Positions 46,981 to 58,100 of a stretch of 64,000 nucleotides of DNA are shown here, in pieces; within the stretch, counting starts at the first letter, position 1; every line of letters begins with the position of its first letter. Location of the stretch: the NCBI RefSeq assembly GCF_038051945.1, contig NZ_CP150302.1, positions 3,534,001 to 3,598,000 on the forward strand, given 5' to 3'. Origin of the DNA: Paenibacillus sp. FSL H3-0469. Lineage in GTDB: Bacteria > Bacillota > Bacilli > Paenibacillales > Paenibacillaceae. Under the pieces are notes generated by a model that was given only the letters and a program-made list of their open reading frames with translations, was not told the origin of the DNA and did not search any database. The position numbers were made by a program, and so were the translations under genes.

Positions 46981-48090
46981 TTATTGCTCGTACTTGGCAA
47001 TCAGCTTGTCTGCAATGTCTGCGAACAATACTCCGGTAGCCGTATCCGCCTTATATACTGACGGTGAGAAGTCGGGCTCGGAGATATGGTTGTCCGGGGC
47101 ACCCAGCGGCACCTGAGCCAGCAGCTCTGTATGCAGTGTCTCTGCCAGACGGGCTCCGCCGCCTCTGCCGAAGATGTAATCCTTTTTGCCGCAGGAGGAG
47201 CATTCGTAATACGCCATATTCTCAATGACGCCAAGAATCTCATGCTCGGTCTGCAGAGCCATAGAGCCCGCTCTCGCCGCCACAAAGGCAGCCGTAGCAT
47301 GAGGGGTAGTGACAATGATCTCCTTGCTGTGCGGCAGCATCTGGTGGACATCAAGGGCCACATCGCCCGTACCTGGAGGCAAATCCAGCAGCAGGTAATC
47401 CAATTCCCCCCAGCCGACATCACTGAAGAACTGGCGCAGCATTTTGCCAAGCATTGGTCCTCTCCAGATGACTGGACTATTCTCCCTTATGAAGAAGCCC
47501 ATCGACATGACCTTCACACCGAAGCGCTCTACCGGGATAATCGTTCCTTCTTCCACGATCGGCCCTTCTTCAATGCCCATCATGTCCGGGATACTGAAGC
47601 CGTAAATATCTGCATCAATCAGGCCAACTCTCTTACCCTTGCGGGCCAGCGCCACAGCCAGATTCACGGTTACGGTTGATTTCCCGACTCCGCCCTTGCC
47701 GCTGGCGATTGCAATGAAGTTCACCCCTGAATTCTCATTGATCAGCTCATGCCCCTCAAGACCCGCTGCGTGTCCTTTGAGCTTCCCCTCTTGATCTGAA
47801 TCCGGCTCGTCCCCGCCGCCTTCTCCGCGAAGCGTAGCCCGTTCATAGTCGGTGGCATCACGCAGGCGGATATGAATCTGTTCTCCTCCGCCCTCTGTAA
47901 GCAGGTCGCGCACCTGCTGCTCCAGCTCCATCCGCTTCTTCTCATCCGAATCCAGACATACGATGGATAACGAAATACGGTCCTCCTTGATCATGATATC
48001 GCGGATTAACTGTAGTTCGATCAGGCTTTTTCCGGATTCCGGGTCTGTAAGCGGCTGTAAAAGTTCCTGAATTTGTTCCCTGGTCTGCAT
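46981..48090 (-). CDS. salA: Mrp/NBP35-family P-loop ATPase (SalA/ApbC)
   Basis: 369 residues: N-terminal MIP18 (DUF59) domain (about 5-80; IQELLQPLTDPESGKSLIEL), a variable linker, then a P-loop domain with the deviant Walker A GKGGVGKSTV, LIDADIYGFSIPDMMGIEEG, and LLLDLPPGTGD. A C-terminal CSSCGKKDYIFG CxxC pair is present, as needed to bridge an Fe-S cluster. Family members carry Fe-S clusters; B. subtilis SalA also regulates transcription. It stands between gerD and cwlD, as in B. subtilis. Confidence 0.94.
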   Translation of the reverse strand: MQTREQIQELLQPLTDPESGKSLIELQLIRDIMIKEDRISLSIVCLDSDEKKRMELEQQVRDLLTEGGGEQIHIRLRDATDYERATLRGEGGGDEPDSDQEGKLKGHAAGLEGHELINENSGVNFIAIASGKGGVGKSTVTVNLAVALARKGKRVGLIDADIYGFSIPDMMGIEEGPIVEEGTIIPVERFGVKVMSMGFFIRENSPVIWRGPMLGKMLRQFFSDVGWGELDYLLLDLPPGTGDVALDVHQMLPHSKEIIVTTPHATAAFVAARAGSMALQTEHEILGVIENMAYYECSSCGKKDYIFGRGGGARLAETLHTELLAQVPLGAPDNHISEPDFSPSVYKADTATGVLFADIADKLIAKYEQ

Positions 48091-48186
48091 GGAAAAGCAC
48101 CTCTGTTCCTATCCGGCGGTAAGCCCCGGTATTTGTACCCATTATAGCATTACCCCCGGAGGGAAGAGTAGTCCCACCCTACGCCG

Positions 48187-48933
48187 CTATGGCTGCTCGG
48201 AGCTGTACCGCAGGATGCCCCTGTAGATGCTGGTTGCCACCTTCCGCTGGTACAGATCATCCCCTAGGAGCAAGGACTCCTGAGGATGTGACAGGAAGCC
48301 TACCTCAACAAGCACGGACGGCATTTTTAACACTTTTAACAAATAAATGGTATTCGCTGTCTTCGCCACGCGGTCTGTATTCTCAAGTGTAGCTCTCAGC
48401 TCATCCTGTACCAGCCCGGCCAAGGCCTTATTCCCCTCGTTGCTTGGATAATAGAAGGTCTGCGCCCCGCTCCAGCGGTTGGAGGGAATACTGTTCATAT
48501 GTACACTGACAAACAGGTCGGCTCCCTTCTCTTCAATGCTCCGCACCCGCTGCTTCAGATCCTCCGTCTTGCGCCTGGCGTACCCTTTGGTATTGTCACT
48601 GGCCAGATCGTAATCCCCCTCACGGGTCATCACCACAATTGCCCCAGCCTGCTGCAGATAGTCGCGCAAGTACAGAGACACAGAGAGATTGATATCCTTC
48701 TCAATCAGGCCTGAGCGGCTTACTGCTCCCCCGTCCGGCCCCCCGTGACCTGCATCAATGGCAATCACCTTGCCGGAGAGCGGCAGGCTCCAATAATTGA
48801 CCGTCCTCGCAGTCGGCATGTCGTAGGCGATGATTCCGATCATTATAGTGAGCAGTACTGCGCCCAGGATACTTTTTTTGATGCCGCGCCAAGAGATCCA
48901 GACCGAGACTTTATGCTTCTGCCCTCCAGACAT
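48187..48933 (-). CDS. cwlD: N-acetylmuramoyl-L-alanine amidase CwlD
   Basis: 248 residues: a TM anchor (about 20-40) and an amidase_3 domain (about 60-240) with IDAGHGGPDGGAVSRSG (zinc His, catalytic region), FVSVHMNSIPSNRW (second zinc His) and VLVEVGFLSHPQE (catalytic Glu). CwlD makes muramic-delta-lactam in the spore cortex. ATG 48933 follows GAGGGGG; an in-frame ATG at 48969 has no such site. The ribosome binding site lies in a hairpin (48944-48987). Confidence 0.94.
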   Translation of the reverse strand: MSGGQKHKVSVWISWRGIKKSILGAVLLTIMIGIIAYDMPTARTVNYWSLPLSGKVIAIDAGHGGPDGGAVSRSGLIEKDINLSVSLYLRDYLQQAGAIVVMTREGDYDLASDNTKGYARRKTEDLKQRVRSIEEKGADLFVSVHMNSIPSNRWSGAQTFYYPSNEGNKALAGLVQDELRATLENTDRVAKTANTIYLLKVLKMPSVLVEVGFLSHPQESLLLGDDLYQRKVATSIYRGILRYSSEQP

Positions 48934-48943
48934 AACAAAGACC

Positions 48944-48987
48944 CCCTCGTCCCGATAGATTCTACTCATCTATATGGGACAAGAGGG
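48944..48987 (-). promoter_or_regulatory. Hairpin over the cwlD ribosome binding site
   Basis: CCCTC (48944-48948), TCCC (48950-48953) and ATAGAT (48955-48960) pair with ATCTAT (48968-48973), GGGA (48976-48979) and GAGGG (48983-48987). The cwlD Shine-Dalgarno GAGGGGG is in one arm. No long U-tract follows, so it may hide the site in read-through sat transcripts, or act as a weak terminator of sat. Confidence 0.5.
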
Positions 48988-49018
48988 CCAAATAGTACTG
49001 GCTATGCTCCCTATTCGT

Positions 49019-50194
49019 TTAGGACTTCACAGCGGCTTCCGGTGACATGCCTTCAATCAGGATCTGCGCCACTTCCGGGCGGGTGAACTCTGGAGGCGGA
49101 CACTGGCCGTCACGCAGCAGCGCCCGTACCTTCGTACCCGAAAGCGTCAAATGCTGCTCAGCCGGATGCGGACAGGTTTTGCTGGAGGCCATATTGCCGC
49201 ACTTCACACAGAAGAAGCTGTGCTCGAAGAATAGCGGCGTAATCCCAAGTTCCTCGGCGGTGAAGTTAGCAAAGATCTCCTGCGCTTCATACGTACCGTA
49301 GTAGTCTCCCACACCTGCATGATCACGCCCGACAATGAAGTGTGTACAGCCGTAATTCTTACGCACCATGGCATGGAAAATGGCTTCACGCGGTCCTGCA
49401 TAACGCATCGCTGCCGGGAAGACGCCAAGGAAAGTGCGGTTCTCCGGATAATAATTCTCCAGCAAAGCCAGGTAACTCTTCATCCGCACGTTGGCCGGAA
49501 CATCATCCGACTTGGTCTCCCCTACCAGGGGATTGAGGAACAGAGCGTCTACGACCTCCATAGCGCATTTCTGGATATATTCATGGGCTCGATGTACCGG
49601 GTTACGCGTCTGGAAGCCTACAACCGTTCTCCAGCCCTTTTCTGCGAAGATCCGGCGGGTCTCGGCGGGGTCAAAATAGAATTCAGCAAATTTCTCCGGC
49701 TGCGGGCGGTTCAGTACCGTTATGGGTCCGCCTACATAGGTCGCCGGCCGGGACAGCAGCTTGCTGACTCCGGGATGTGCGGGGTCGGTTGTTTTGAACA
49801 CATTATGCGCTTCAACCTGCTGATCGACCGTATAAATACTCTCAATATCCAGCAGACCGTAGATAACACCGTCATCTTCACCGATTAGAGAAACCCTGTC
49901 GCCTGTCTTAAGAGTTGCTGCAAGCTCGTCACCGACAGCCAGTGTAACCGGTATACTCCATACCGTACCGTTAGCCAGCCGCATATTGCTTACTACCGAG
50001 TGATAATCCTCTTCGTTCAGGAATCCGGTGAGCGGCGAGAAGGCGCCTACCCCAATTAAATCCAAATCCGATAAGGTCCAAGTATTAAGGGCAATCGATT
50101 GATGTGATGAAGCTTGCTTCAGCAGTTTTTCTCTCTCTTCTCCGTCTGCGATGCGCCGGATCAGCGTTCCTCCGTGAGGAAGTATTGAAGTCAT
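49019..50194 (-). CDS. sat: Sulfate adenylyltransferase (ATP sulfurylase)
   Basis: 391 residues, homo-oligomeric type without APS kinase. It activates sulfate with ATP to APS. Motifs: [15 protein letters not shown] (QTRNPxHRAHE signature), [30 protein letters not shown] (GRDHAG), and a Cys-rich segment [16 protein letters not shown] that probably binds zinc. It follows cysH by 33 nt and is probably in the same operon. Confidence 0.96.
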   Translation of the reverse strand: MTSILPHGGTLIRRIADGEEREKLLKQASSHQSIALNTWTLSDLDLIGVGAFSPLTGFLNEEDYHSVVSNMRLANGTVWSIPVTLAVGDELAATLKTGDRVSLIGEDDGVIYGLLDIESIYTVDQQVEAHNVFKTTDPAHPGVSKLLSRPATYVGGPITVLNRPQPEKFAEFYFDPAETRRIFAEKGWRTVVGFQTRNPVHRAHEYIQKCAMEVVDALFLNPLVGETKSDDVPANVRMKSYLALLENYYPENRTFLGVFPAAMRYAGPREAIFHAMVRKNYGCTHFIVGRDHAGVGDYYGTYEAQEIFANFTAEELGITPLFFEHSFFCVKCGNMASSKTCPHPAEQHLTLSGTKVRALLRDGQCPPPEFTRPEVAQILIEGMSPEAAVKS

Positions 50195-50227
50195 CCCTGT
50201 TCTCTCCTCCTGTGCAATGCTATTATC

Positions 50228-50920
50228 TTATTTATGCAATCCGCATTCTGTCTTGTCCGAACCGGACCATCTTCCTGCACGCGGATCTTCACCAGGCATA
50301 ACAGCCCGGGTGCATTGCTCACAGCCGATACTCGGAAAATTGCGGTCATGCAGCGGATTGTACACTACATCATTCTCGCGGATATAATTCCACACATCCT
50401 CCGTAGTCCAGTTGGCAATCGGATTGAACTTGACCAGCCCGAACTTATTATCATATTCTATCTTCTTCGCATTGGCCCGGGTAGGGGCCTGGTCCCGGCG
50501 AATCCCGGTAATCCAAGCGTCGTATTGTGAGAGAATACGGGTCAACGGTTCCACCTTGCGGATCGCACAGCACTGGTTAGGGTCAGTATTCCATAGCGCC
50601 TCCCCATACTGCAAGGCCTGCTCCTCCACCGTAATCTGCGGAGACACCCGGACGAATTCCATCCCGTACTTGTCAGCCATAATATCTCTAGTCTCATAGG
50701 TTTCCTTGAAATGATAATCCGTATCTAAATAGAACACATCTGTCGAGGGACTCACCTTCTGAATCATATCCACCAGCACCACATCCTCAGCCCCGAAGCT
50801 GCAGGCAAAGGTTATATTAGGAAAGGTCTCCACAGCCCAGCGGATAATCTCCTCCGGAGCCGCATGCTCCAGCTCTTCCGCTTTCACTTTGATTAAATCC
50901 TCTTTCTCGAGCAGGTTCAT
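50228..50920 (-). CDS. cysH: Adenylylsulfate (APS/PAPS) reductase
   Basis: 230 residues from ATG 50920 (GGAGGA upstream; the in-frame ATG 50935 is part of that site). It reduces activated sulfate to sulfite with thioredoxin. Motifs: ITFACSFGAEDVVLVDMI, FYLDTDYHF, and the Cys pairs QCCAIRKVEPL and IGCEQCTRAV, which bind a [4Fe-4S] cluster and mark the APS-using, plant-type enzymes. The catalytic ECGLH end is present. Confidence 0.95.
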   Translation of the reverse strand: MNLLEKEDLIKVKAEELEHAAPEEIIRWAVETFPNITFACSFGAEDVVLVDMIQKVSPSTDVFYLDTDYHFKETYETRDIMADKYGMEFVRVSPQITVEEQALQYGEALWNTDPNQCCAIRKVEPLTRILSQYDAWITGIRRDQAPTRANAKKIEYDNKFGLVKFNPIANWTTEDVWNYIRENDVVYNPLHDRNFPSIGCEQCTRAVMPGEDPRAGRWSGSDKTECGLHK

Positions 50921-50993
50921 CTTAGTTTCCTCCATCCGGATATCGTCAAGATCGAAACCTACGAGGTTAATCCCGACTAATTCTATAAGATAT

Positions 50994-51021
50994 AGTATAT
51001 CCGTTTATCCGGCGAAGTCAA
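50994..51021 (-). promoter_or_regulatory. SigA promoter for cysH-sat
   Basis: On the minus strand TTGACT (51021-51016), 16-bp spacer, TATACT (50999-50994). A small dyad CTATA-aga-TATAG (50983-50995) overlaps the -10 and may be an operator. Confidence 0.6.
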
Positions 51022-51093
51022 TGGGTTTTGTTCAATTTGGAATAAAGTATGGAGTGGAATTTAACCCTGATCAAGATTAACTTGGTTTAAGTC

Positions 51094-51124
51094 AAAAAAA
51101 AGACCCCTCCATTTCTGGAGAGGC
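51094..51124 (-). terminator. Terminator at the distal end of the second tail locus
   Basis: On the minus strand GCCTCTCC-agaaat-GGAGGGG is followed by TCTTTTTTTT. Confidence 0.8.
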
Positions 51125-51142
51125 CGTTGCAATATTTCGAAA

Positions 51143-51330
51143 CTTAAATATTTCATTCAAAGATTTGTTTAGCAAAGGCATCGCTTAACCCTATTGATTT
51201 TACTTTTCCATCCTCATTGAACGAAAAAGTTATAACATAAATATTCTTACTGTCTTCCTCGGGACTTTTAACTGAGAATTCTCAATATGTTCTAGAGGAA
51301 TAAGAAGACCACTGGATATAGCCACCTGAT
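51143..51330 (-). pseudogene. 3' remnant of a gene, frameshifted
   Basis: On the minus strand one frame reads VAISSGLLIPLEHIENSQLK and, after a frame break near 51265, another reads SPEEDSKNIYVITFSFNEDG to a stop near 51143-51145 (end ...DAFAKQIFE). Together they resemble the C-terminal 60 residues of a protein, with no usable start. Family unknown. It lies between the tail-locus terminators. Confidence 0.5.
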
Positions 51331-51345
51331 GCAAGTTCAGGGGCA

Positions 51346-51372
51346 AAATAAAAACGCCCACCTAATGGACGC
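51346..51372 (-). terminator. Terminator after the CD1375-type gene (locus 2)
   Basis: On the minus strand CGTCC-attaggt-GGGCG is followed by TTTTTATTTT, very similar to the terminator at 20056-20081. Confidence 0.65.
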
Positions 51373-51378
51373 TATGAC

Positions 51379-51489
51379 TTATTTATTTTCTCTCTCCAAC
51401 AGAGCGGCCACATCGGCGCGAATGCTCTCAGGCACCTGTACCAACATCTTGATCCCCTTATTGATCAGGTTTGCATATATCTTAGCCAT
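51379..51489 (-). CDS. CD1375-type micro-protein
   Basis: 36 residues, MAKIYANLINKGIKMLVQVP then a helical, acidic end. This is a clear CD1375-family pattern. It overlaps the upstream gene by 8 nt. Role unknown. Confidence 0.75.
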   Translation of the reverse strand: MAKIYANLINKGIKMLVQVPESIRADVAALLERENK

Positions 51490-52033
51490 TGTCTGTAACA
51501 CCTCCCTCTACGGGCGATTCCGGCTGCTGCCCGGCCATTACCAGCTCGTACAACTCAGTGATTGCGACCTGGGCATCAACCGTTTCCTGTTTGGTGACTT
51601 GCAGTTCAACCTTTGCAGCCTGAAGCTCCTCATAGCTCTCTGCCAATGCAACCTGTGTATCCATCAGCTGCGCCTCAGTCTCGTTCAGCCGTGATAGTGC
51701 ATCTTCAAGCTGCTTCGTGGTGTCCACCGCTCCAGCCTCCACAGCAGCCATTCGTCCTTCCAATGGGTTCGGCTCGTTAAGATACGTAAATAATAATTCA
51801 CCTGTCTCCGGGTCCACCCTGTAGCTGTCGCACTGCGCAAACTCCCGGGAGTACTGGCCGTATTGCAGCTTAACCACGCCGACCGTCTCCCGGACGCGCT
51901 TCGCCAGCTCCTTGATGCTGGCGAAGTCCTGGTCTTCCGTGGTCTCAACATAGCCTCGGCCGACGTACTCGCCGGTGTTGTGGATTACATTGCCGGTTGC
52001 TTTGTCATAGTAGATTTTCATGCTGATTTGCAT
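51482..52033 (-). CDS. Fibre-associated tail protein (XkdW-like position)
   Basis: 183 residues: a beta-rich start (MKIYYDKATGNVIHNTGEY) and a long coiled coil (about 90-165; LEDALSRLNETEAQLMDTQV). AGGAGG lies 9 nt upstream of ATG 52033. It resembles the gene at 20281-20754 in position and layout, not clearly in sequence. Perhaps a fibre assembly factor. Confidence 0.65.
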   Translation of the reverse strand: MQISMKIYYDKATGNVIHNTGEYVGRGYVETTEDQDFASIKELAKRVRETVGVVKLQYGQYSREFAQCDSYRVDPETGELLFTYLNEPNPLEGRMAAVEAGAVDTTKQLEDALSRLNETEAQLMDTQVALAESYEELQAAKVELQVTKQETVDAQVAITELYELVMAGQQPESPVEGGVTDNG

Positions 52034-52109
52034 AATATATATCCTCCTATTCTATTTCAAAAGAATCATAAGAATAGCCCCCGGGGATCCGAGGGCAATT
52101 GCCATTGAT

Positions 52110-55100
52110 TTAAACCAGGACGTAGGAAGTAGTTAAGTTCACTCCTGAACCTATCCACTGTAGAGTACCGCCTAACAATCCTCCAGCAAGTACTGTAAAT
52201 CGGAAGGATAATGCGCCTGTAGACGATTGGTAGTTCATGTACTGTAAGAACGAAGTTACGGTTCCTCCTCCTATGGCAATCGTAGAGCTGAGTCCTCCTC
52301 CTGTATAAGACCAGGAAGCGGATGTGTGTACTCTAAAATTATCAACATTGGAGGATGTTACATAACTGGATGAGCTTGACGAAAGTCCCGTGCTTACGGC
52401 AGCTAAAGTTTTTCCTGCCGGAGCTGCTATGGAAATAATCCATTCAATAGCATATCCCGACACAGAAGATGGGGCAACAGCTCCAGTGTTATGATTAAAC
52501 GCGACAGGAGTCGGTGAAAAGTTCCCTGTTATTCCATAAATGCTTACTCCCGCTTTTATATTGGCTGGAATAAATGCAGGGTCTGCTGACTGAAGCTGCG
52601 CAGGCGTGACCTTAATCTCACCTGCTCCTGCCCCTCCTTTGCGGTACCCTTCACGCGGATATACGGCAAGAGCTCCGTCCCCCCACTTGCCTACGCCCTG
52701 CGCGGGATCAGCCCCATCGGTAATAACTGGCATCGCCCCTTGAAGTCCAAACATATTAACATCAGCTCTAAAGTAAGCAGGGTTAAATCCTGGATCATCC
52801 TTGTATACACCAACTAGTCCGCCCTGATCTGATGTTCCTGTCAAGTACGCTCCCTTTGGAATAGCCAAGTGTATCCGACCAACCCCAGACGGTATTTCCA
52901 CCGTTGCCTCTCGCCATCCGGGGTAATTCTCGCCTCCTCTTAATGGGATTTCTCCATTAACAAGTCCATTTTCAGTCCCGAATGTTTTACCCGCTAAGAC
53001 GTCCGCCGCTCCCGCTGTTCCATACTCACCCCCTTCACCCTGTAAGATAAAAGCCGTTCCATCGTACACCACTGTATACACCCCGCCCTGCACCAACGGA
53101 GGGTTATTACCATTTGGCTTTTTGATGGACTTAGCTCCCAGGCCGTTGACATTGAGCGTAATCGGGCCGGAGGTGGATGTTAACGCCTTAAAGGACAGCC
53201 GCTGCCCAGGTGCAAGCGCCGCAATTGGTGGAGTTGCGGTGCCAGTGAAATTAGGCGAGCTGCCTGCGATGGTGCCAAGGTAGGACAACGAACCCTGAAC
53301 CACTTCAGCCAAGGTTTTGCCTGCGTGAAGATCAGCATCAAGACCGCTTCCCGCGCCGTCTACTGTGATCAATTTGGAAAGCACATCACTTGCTGTGTAT
53401 GAGTTGGCTGGTAATGGTACAAAGCCAAGGGTAGCACCCATTACAGGACTGGTGTGTACCCCCACTCCTATTCCCCCAGCTACCACAACAGGAAGGGCAA
53501 TCTGGACAACATCTCCTGGGGTCGCGTAGATACTCGGCGCACCATTAGAATAGCCAGTACCTCCGCTAATCAGGGTTTCAACATGCATCCAGCCATCAGA
53601 AGGCGTTACTTGTAGGTGGGTGGATTGAGCTATCCCATTCTTTTTTAACCTGCTTTCCTTGTTGATAGCTACCTTGGTTCCTGACTTTACCCTAATCCAG
53701 AAGGATACTGTAAAGTTCTTACCGACACCCGCAGCGGGGAAGCTGGCGTTAACCGTCATCAGGTATGCACCAGGAACGACCCCGCTAGGATTTTGAGTAC
53801 CACTACCCATTGTATAAGTTGCTATATGGAACTCAGTACCATATCTCACTGTGGTTCCACCGTACATAGCTAATAGCAAGCTGCTAACATCAGCGGTTAA
53901 TGCTCCACTCACACCACCGTTTGTGGAGTTGTCATGATAAAACTTTCCAGCACCTGTAACAGTAGTACCATTCCATGAGCTGAAAAATCTGATATTGGCA
54001 AAGGTGTTAGAACAGCTGACTTCTGAGGGGTCACTGTTAGTCCCAGCAAACCTACCAGAGTCTCCCAACATGTTTGTGACACTACCAAATGGTAAGTTGT
54101 CTACAGATACATTGGATGAGCTGTCTAGTCCAGCGTAACCTCCGGCAACATTTTTCGCTGCTGTTGTTTCAATCTGCTGCCAAGTTGTCCATGCACTTTG
54201 GTAATAATTACGAGTAAATATTACTGGCGCTGACGCTGCCATACTGTAGTAAGTCACCGTCTGGTTGCATCCAGTACCGTCAGCACTCACTGTTGTCTTA
54301 ATGTCCAAATTGAAGCAGTAGCTCCCTCCGACGGGGGGCTGATTCGTAATAGTAGCCGATGAAGCGTTTGAAACCGCGTAGAACTGGCCCTCACTAACCA
54401 AGGTGTTCAAATCCATATTGTTAGGCAGTGGAGAAGCTTTCATTTTCAGTTCTCGCCACGATGACCAACTACTTCCGCTATTCCTGCTTTCTCTTGTAAA
54501 CTTTCTTATGATCGTGATTGTGTTAATCGTTGCAAACACATCAGCCTCTTGAATGATATAGGCGGAATTGTACCGTTTTACAAATACAGATGTTGTAGAC
54601 CCAGTCACCGGAAGATCCGGACTTGAGAAGGTCAGTGTGTAAATACCCGTGTCAAGCAATGTATTGGGGCTGACGGTGGGATTTCCACCTTTCCCTAAAC
54701 CAGAATTTCCGGTAAGCTGATACTTTTGGATAGTGTCCGGCAGCACTGTACCATCCGCCACCCCCAGCTTTAGATTGTCGACCTTTCCCTCGATATAATC
54801 ATCCGCGAAATCTTGTCGGGCATTATCCTGCCGCAGCTCCGCGACACTCTGGACCACCTCACAGACCACGCCACCCAGGCCCGTCCGCCAGGTCGCAGCG
54901 GCTTCTGTGACATTGGCAGTCAAGGCGTATTTATCACGGACTATATAGGTGACATAGTAATCTGCTGTTGAATCAAAGCTGCCTGGTAATGTCCGTGCAT
55001 TAAGTGCACCGAGACCATCCGGCGCAAACACCCAGTTCTGAGTATCGTTTTCCGCATCTTTAAATACGGCGAGAAATTTCTGGGTCGGGCAACTCATAAC

Positions 55101-58100
55101 TGCTTTTCCCCAGTAACTACCACTGCTCTGCGAGATGATATAGTAACTTCCGCTATCCAGCTTCGGCACTACTTTTTCTCGCTGGATAACTCCCGTTTCC
55201 ACGTTGATCTGATTCCCGCCCGGGTGCAGGGTAATACTTCCTTCAGCATTTGGCACTGGAACTGGCTGTGATGCCAGTGCCAGCATATAGTCCAGAGAAG
55301 CCCATGCAATCCAGCCAGGCGCTTTATTAGCTGCGACCCATGCCTCAGTATTTGTCGCCGGGGCGCTACCGTCCAGAATAGACACCCATGCGGTATAGAC
55401 TCCACCACTGCTGGTCGTGGCCTTCCAACCGTTTGTAAGGCCCTTTATTGCATTCCCATTTGGACTTATACCGTTAACCCAGCCAGAATCGACATTGCTT
55501 ACTGTGATATATACATTACTGCCTACTGACGAGGGTAACCATGATTGCCCTCCTGATGTTGGGGGGTACGCATGGCTAAGTAATTCTCCTTTATAATTAA
55601 TAACTCGTTCCCTGTCCGCTACTGCATTTGCCCCAGATGGCAATGCTGCATAAATAGAGGTGAATCCATTTTCGGTATTGCCGAACCTCCCCCATGTCCC
55701 AGTTCCGTCAAGAATAACATTTTTCCGCACACGCTCCACATACATCCAGTCGTTCCCCGCGCTAAATACACTGTCCCGCACATCCCCGATCTGCCCGAGC
55801 GTGACCGGGAGGATTATGCTCTGCGACTCCGCTGGTGTAAACGGAGTAACCGCGCTGCCAAATTCTAACTGCCAGTTTTTATAAGTAATTGTCCCGGCGG
55901 CAGTATTGCGTGTACGCACAAGGATATAGCTAGTGTTAATGTCTGTGGTCCAAGTAAATGCTGTCACAATCATAGTTGAAGGGGTCTTGATTGGGCTTCC
56001 GTCTGTGGCATATTCAGATATTTGGACTCGACCTTCCCCTGAACTCGCCGTAATACTTGCGGAAAAGGTGTACGTCTCCCCCCCTTTTACATTCATCTTT
56101 GCAGATATGTCTGAGACTTGGTCTGCTGCTGATGCTGTCAGCGTCATATCATAAGGACCGTTCATTCTTGCATTGGCGTGAAGAGTGTTGGGCGCTCCCG
56201 ACAGCAGGTTCTTCCCCTTCTTGGTCACTGCAACACCCTGAACATGCTGCTTACCGTCCACATATGGCCAATAGGCATCAACAGCATCGCCTGTGATTGT
56301 CGTGCCTATGGCTGTATACTCCGCTGCCGATACCTCATACAGCCGAAGTTCATCAATGTAGGAGACGCCAGCAGATGCTGCTCCTAATCCAAATAATAGC
56401 CTAAATCCCGTGCCCACTAGACTATTGCTCGCTGGGATCTTTACATATTTGAATTGCCAAGTACCTAGAGTTGAAACAGATCCGTATGTGGAATATCTAG
56501 TAGTCCACGCCCCCGCATCACGCAAAGAAATCTCTGGACTGTTTGAACCCGAAGTGGATTCAACAAATATCCATGCTGCCAAAATGTAATATTTGGTTGT
56601 ATCCAAAGAGAATGGAAAATCTTTAAAGAGATAACTTGATGATGCTGAAGAAGCCGAAAACTTAACTGAGGATGAGCCTGAACGCTTTTGGTTGGTGGAT
56701 AATGTAACACTGCCTGACCCAGATACTGACCACCCGTCGAGGCTTTCCCCGCTTCCTAATTTCCCGATCAGATTCGACCGCGTTACTCCCTGAACCACCA
56801 AATCCAGCTCCGAGCCATTAGCGTCCGCCATCACTACCGACGTGCCCGGCCCAAGGGTTTGAGTCAGGTCTACCCGGCCTACCTTTGTATCGGTATAGGC
56901 AATGGCTGCGGCCTGCGCTGCGTCTGCCTTAGCTTGAGCACCTACAGTTGTTTCAACCTGCTGCCCGCTTTTGGTTTTTGTATCATCTGGGATAACCTGC
57001 ATCGCTAAAGGCAAGGTAGTGGCTGCGCCTGTGTAGACGCTACCCTGCACCCAATCTTTGGCCCCAAGTGGTCCGTGATGCTTAACGTGGGTAGTGTAGT
57101 TGTTCCCTGCGCTAGTTCTTGCTTCCACTGTTACAATCCATTTACCGTCTTTCCAATACACATCTGAGATTGACAACTGCCCTCTAATAGCGCCAGAAAC
57201 CTCGGTATATTGTGTGCTTTGACGGTTAATGGTGCCCGCAGTGCTACCCATAACGTCCATCCGCTTTGTCAATCTGCCTTCAGATGAAGCGTTACCCCAA
57301 GCCCCAGTTACTGTCACCTCAATAAATCCAGACATGACGGCTGGACCAAAACTGTAGTCTATTTTCTGATTAGCGGTACCATTAACGGTTTGGAACGAGA
57401 ATACCTTTTCGATGTACTGTTCGCTTCCCCCGAGTCTCACCCCTTGACCCACTATCAGCGATGCATTATCTAGTGCCGCCACCCCATTTGCAACATTCCT
57501 TTGCGATGATGGGATAGCCCCGGATATTGCCGCCCTATCCGCAGCGTTAAGGTGCCGGGTAGCATCATCCGCATGCGCCTTAGCAGCCTCCAGTGTTGTG
57601 GCCGGTGCAGTCCGCCAGGAAGACTTACCTGTAATGGATTTGACCGTGTTCGCCAGCCAACCCAGCAGATTGGTAATGGTGCCGCTGTCTCCTGTTGGTG
57701 CTGTAGTATCTAATATCGTCCGGCTGCCGATAACCGTGTCTGTGGCAGAACCGGCCCCGCCTGCTCCCGCAGTGATCCCCGCCAGTTTAGTCTTTTCGGC
57801 TGTGGTGTAGTCATTAGCAGACAGTCCCTTGCCGGAAACCTTATCCACTTTGACAGCATCCACTGCGTCCAGTTCAGATTTTTTCGCAAAAACAAGCGAC
57901 TCATCAATGACTGCGGTAATATTGGCGGCTGTGCCTACCACTACGACACAATCGAACGTCTTCTCGATGATGTCTGATCCGCCGCCTGGCGGAATGTAAT
58001 CCGCGGTTACTCCGGCATTAGCGTAGGCGTAGAGGATTTCTCCCGCATCCGGGTCTTGTGCGAAGACTCCTACTTCACGCCAGTAGAATCCTGTAGAGAC

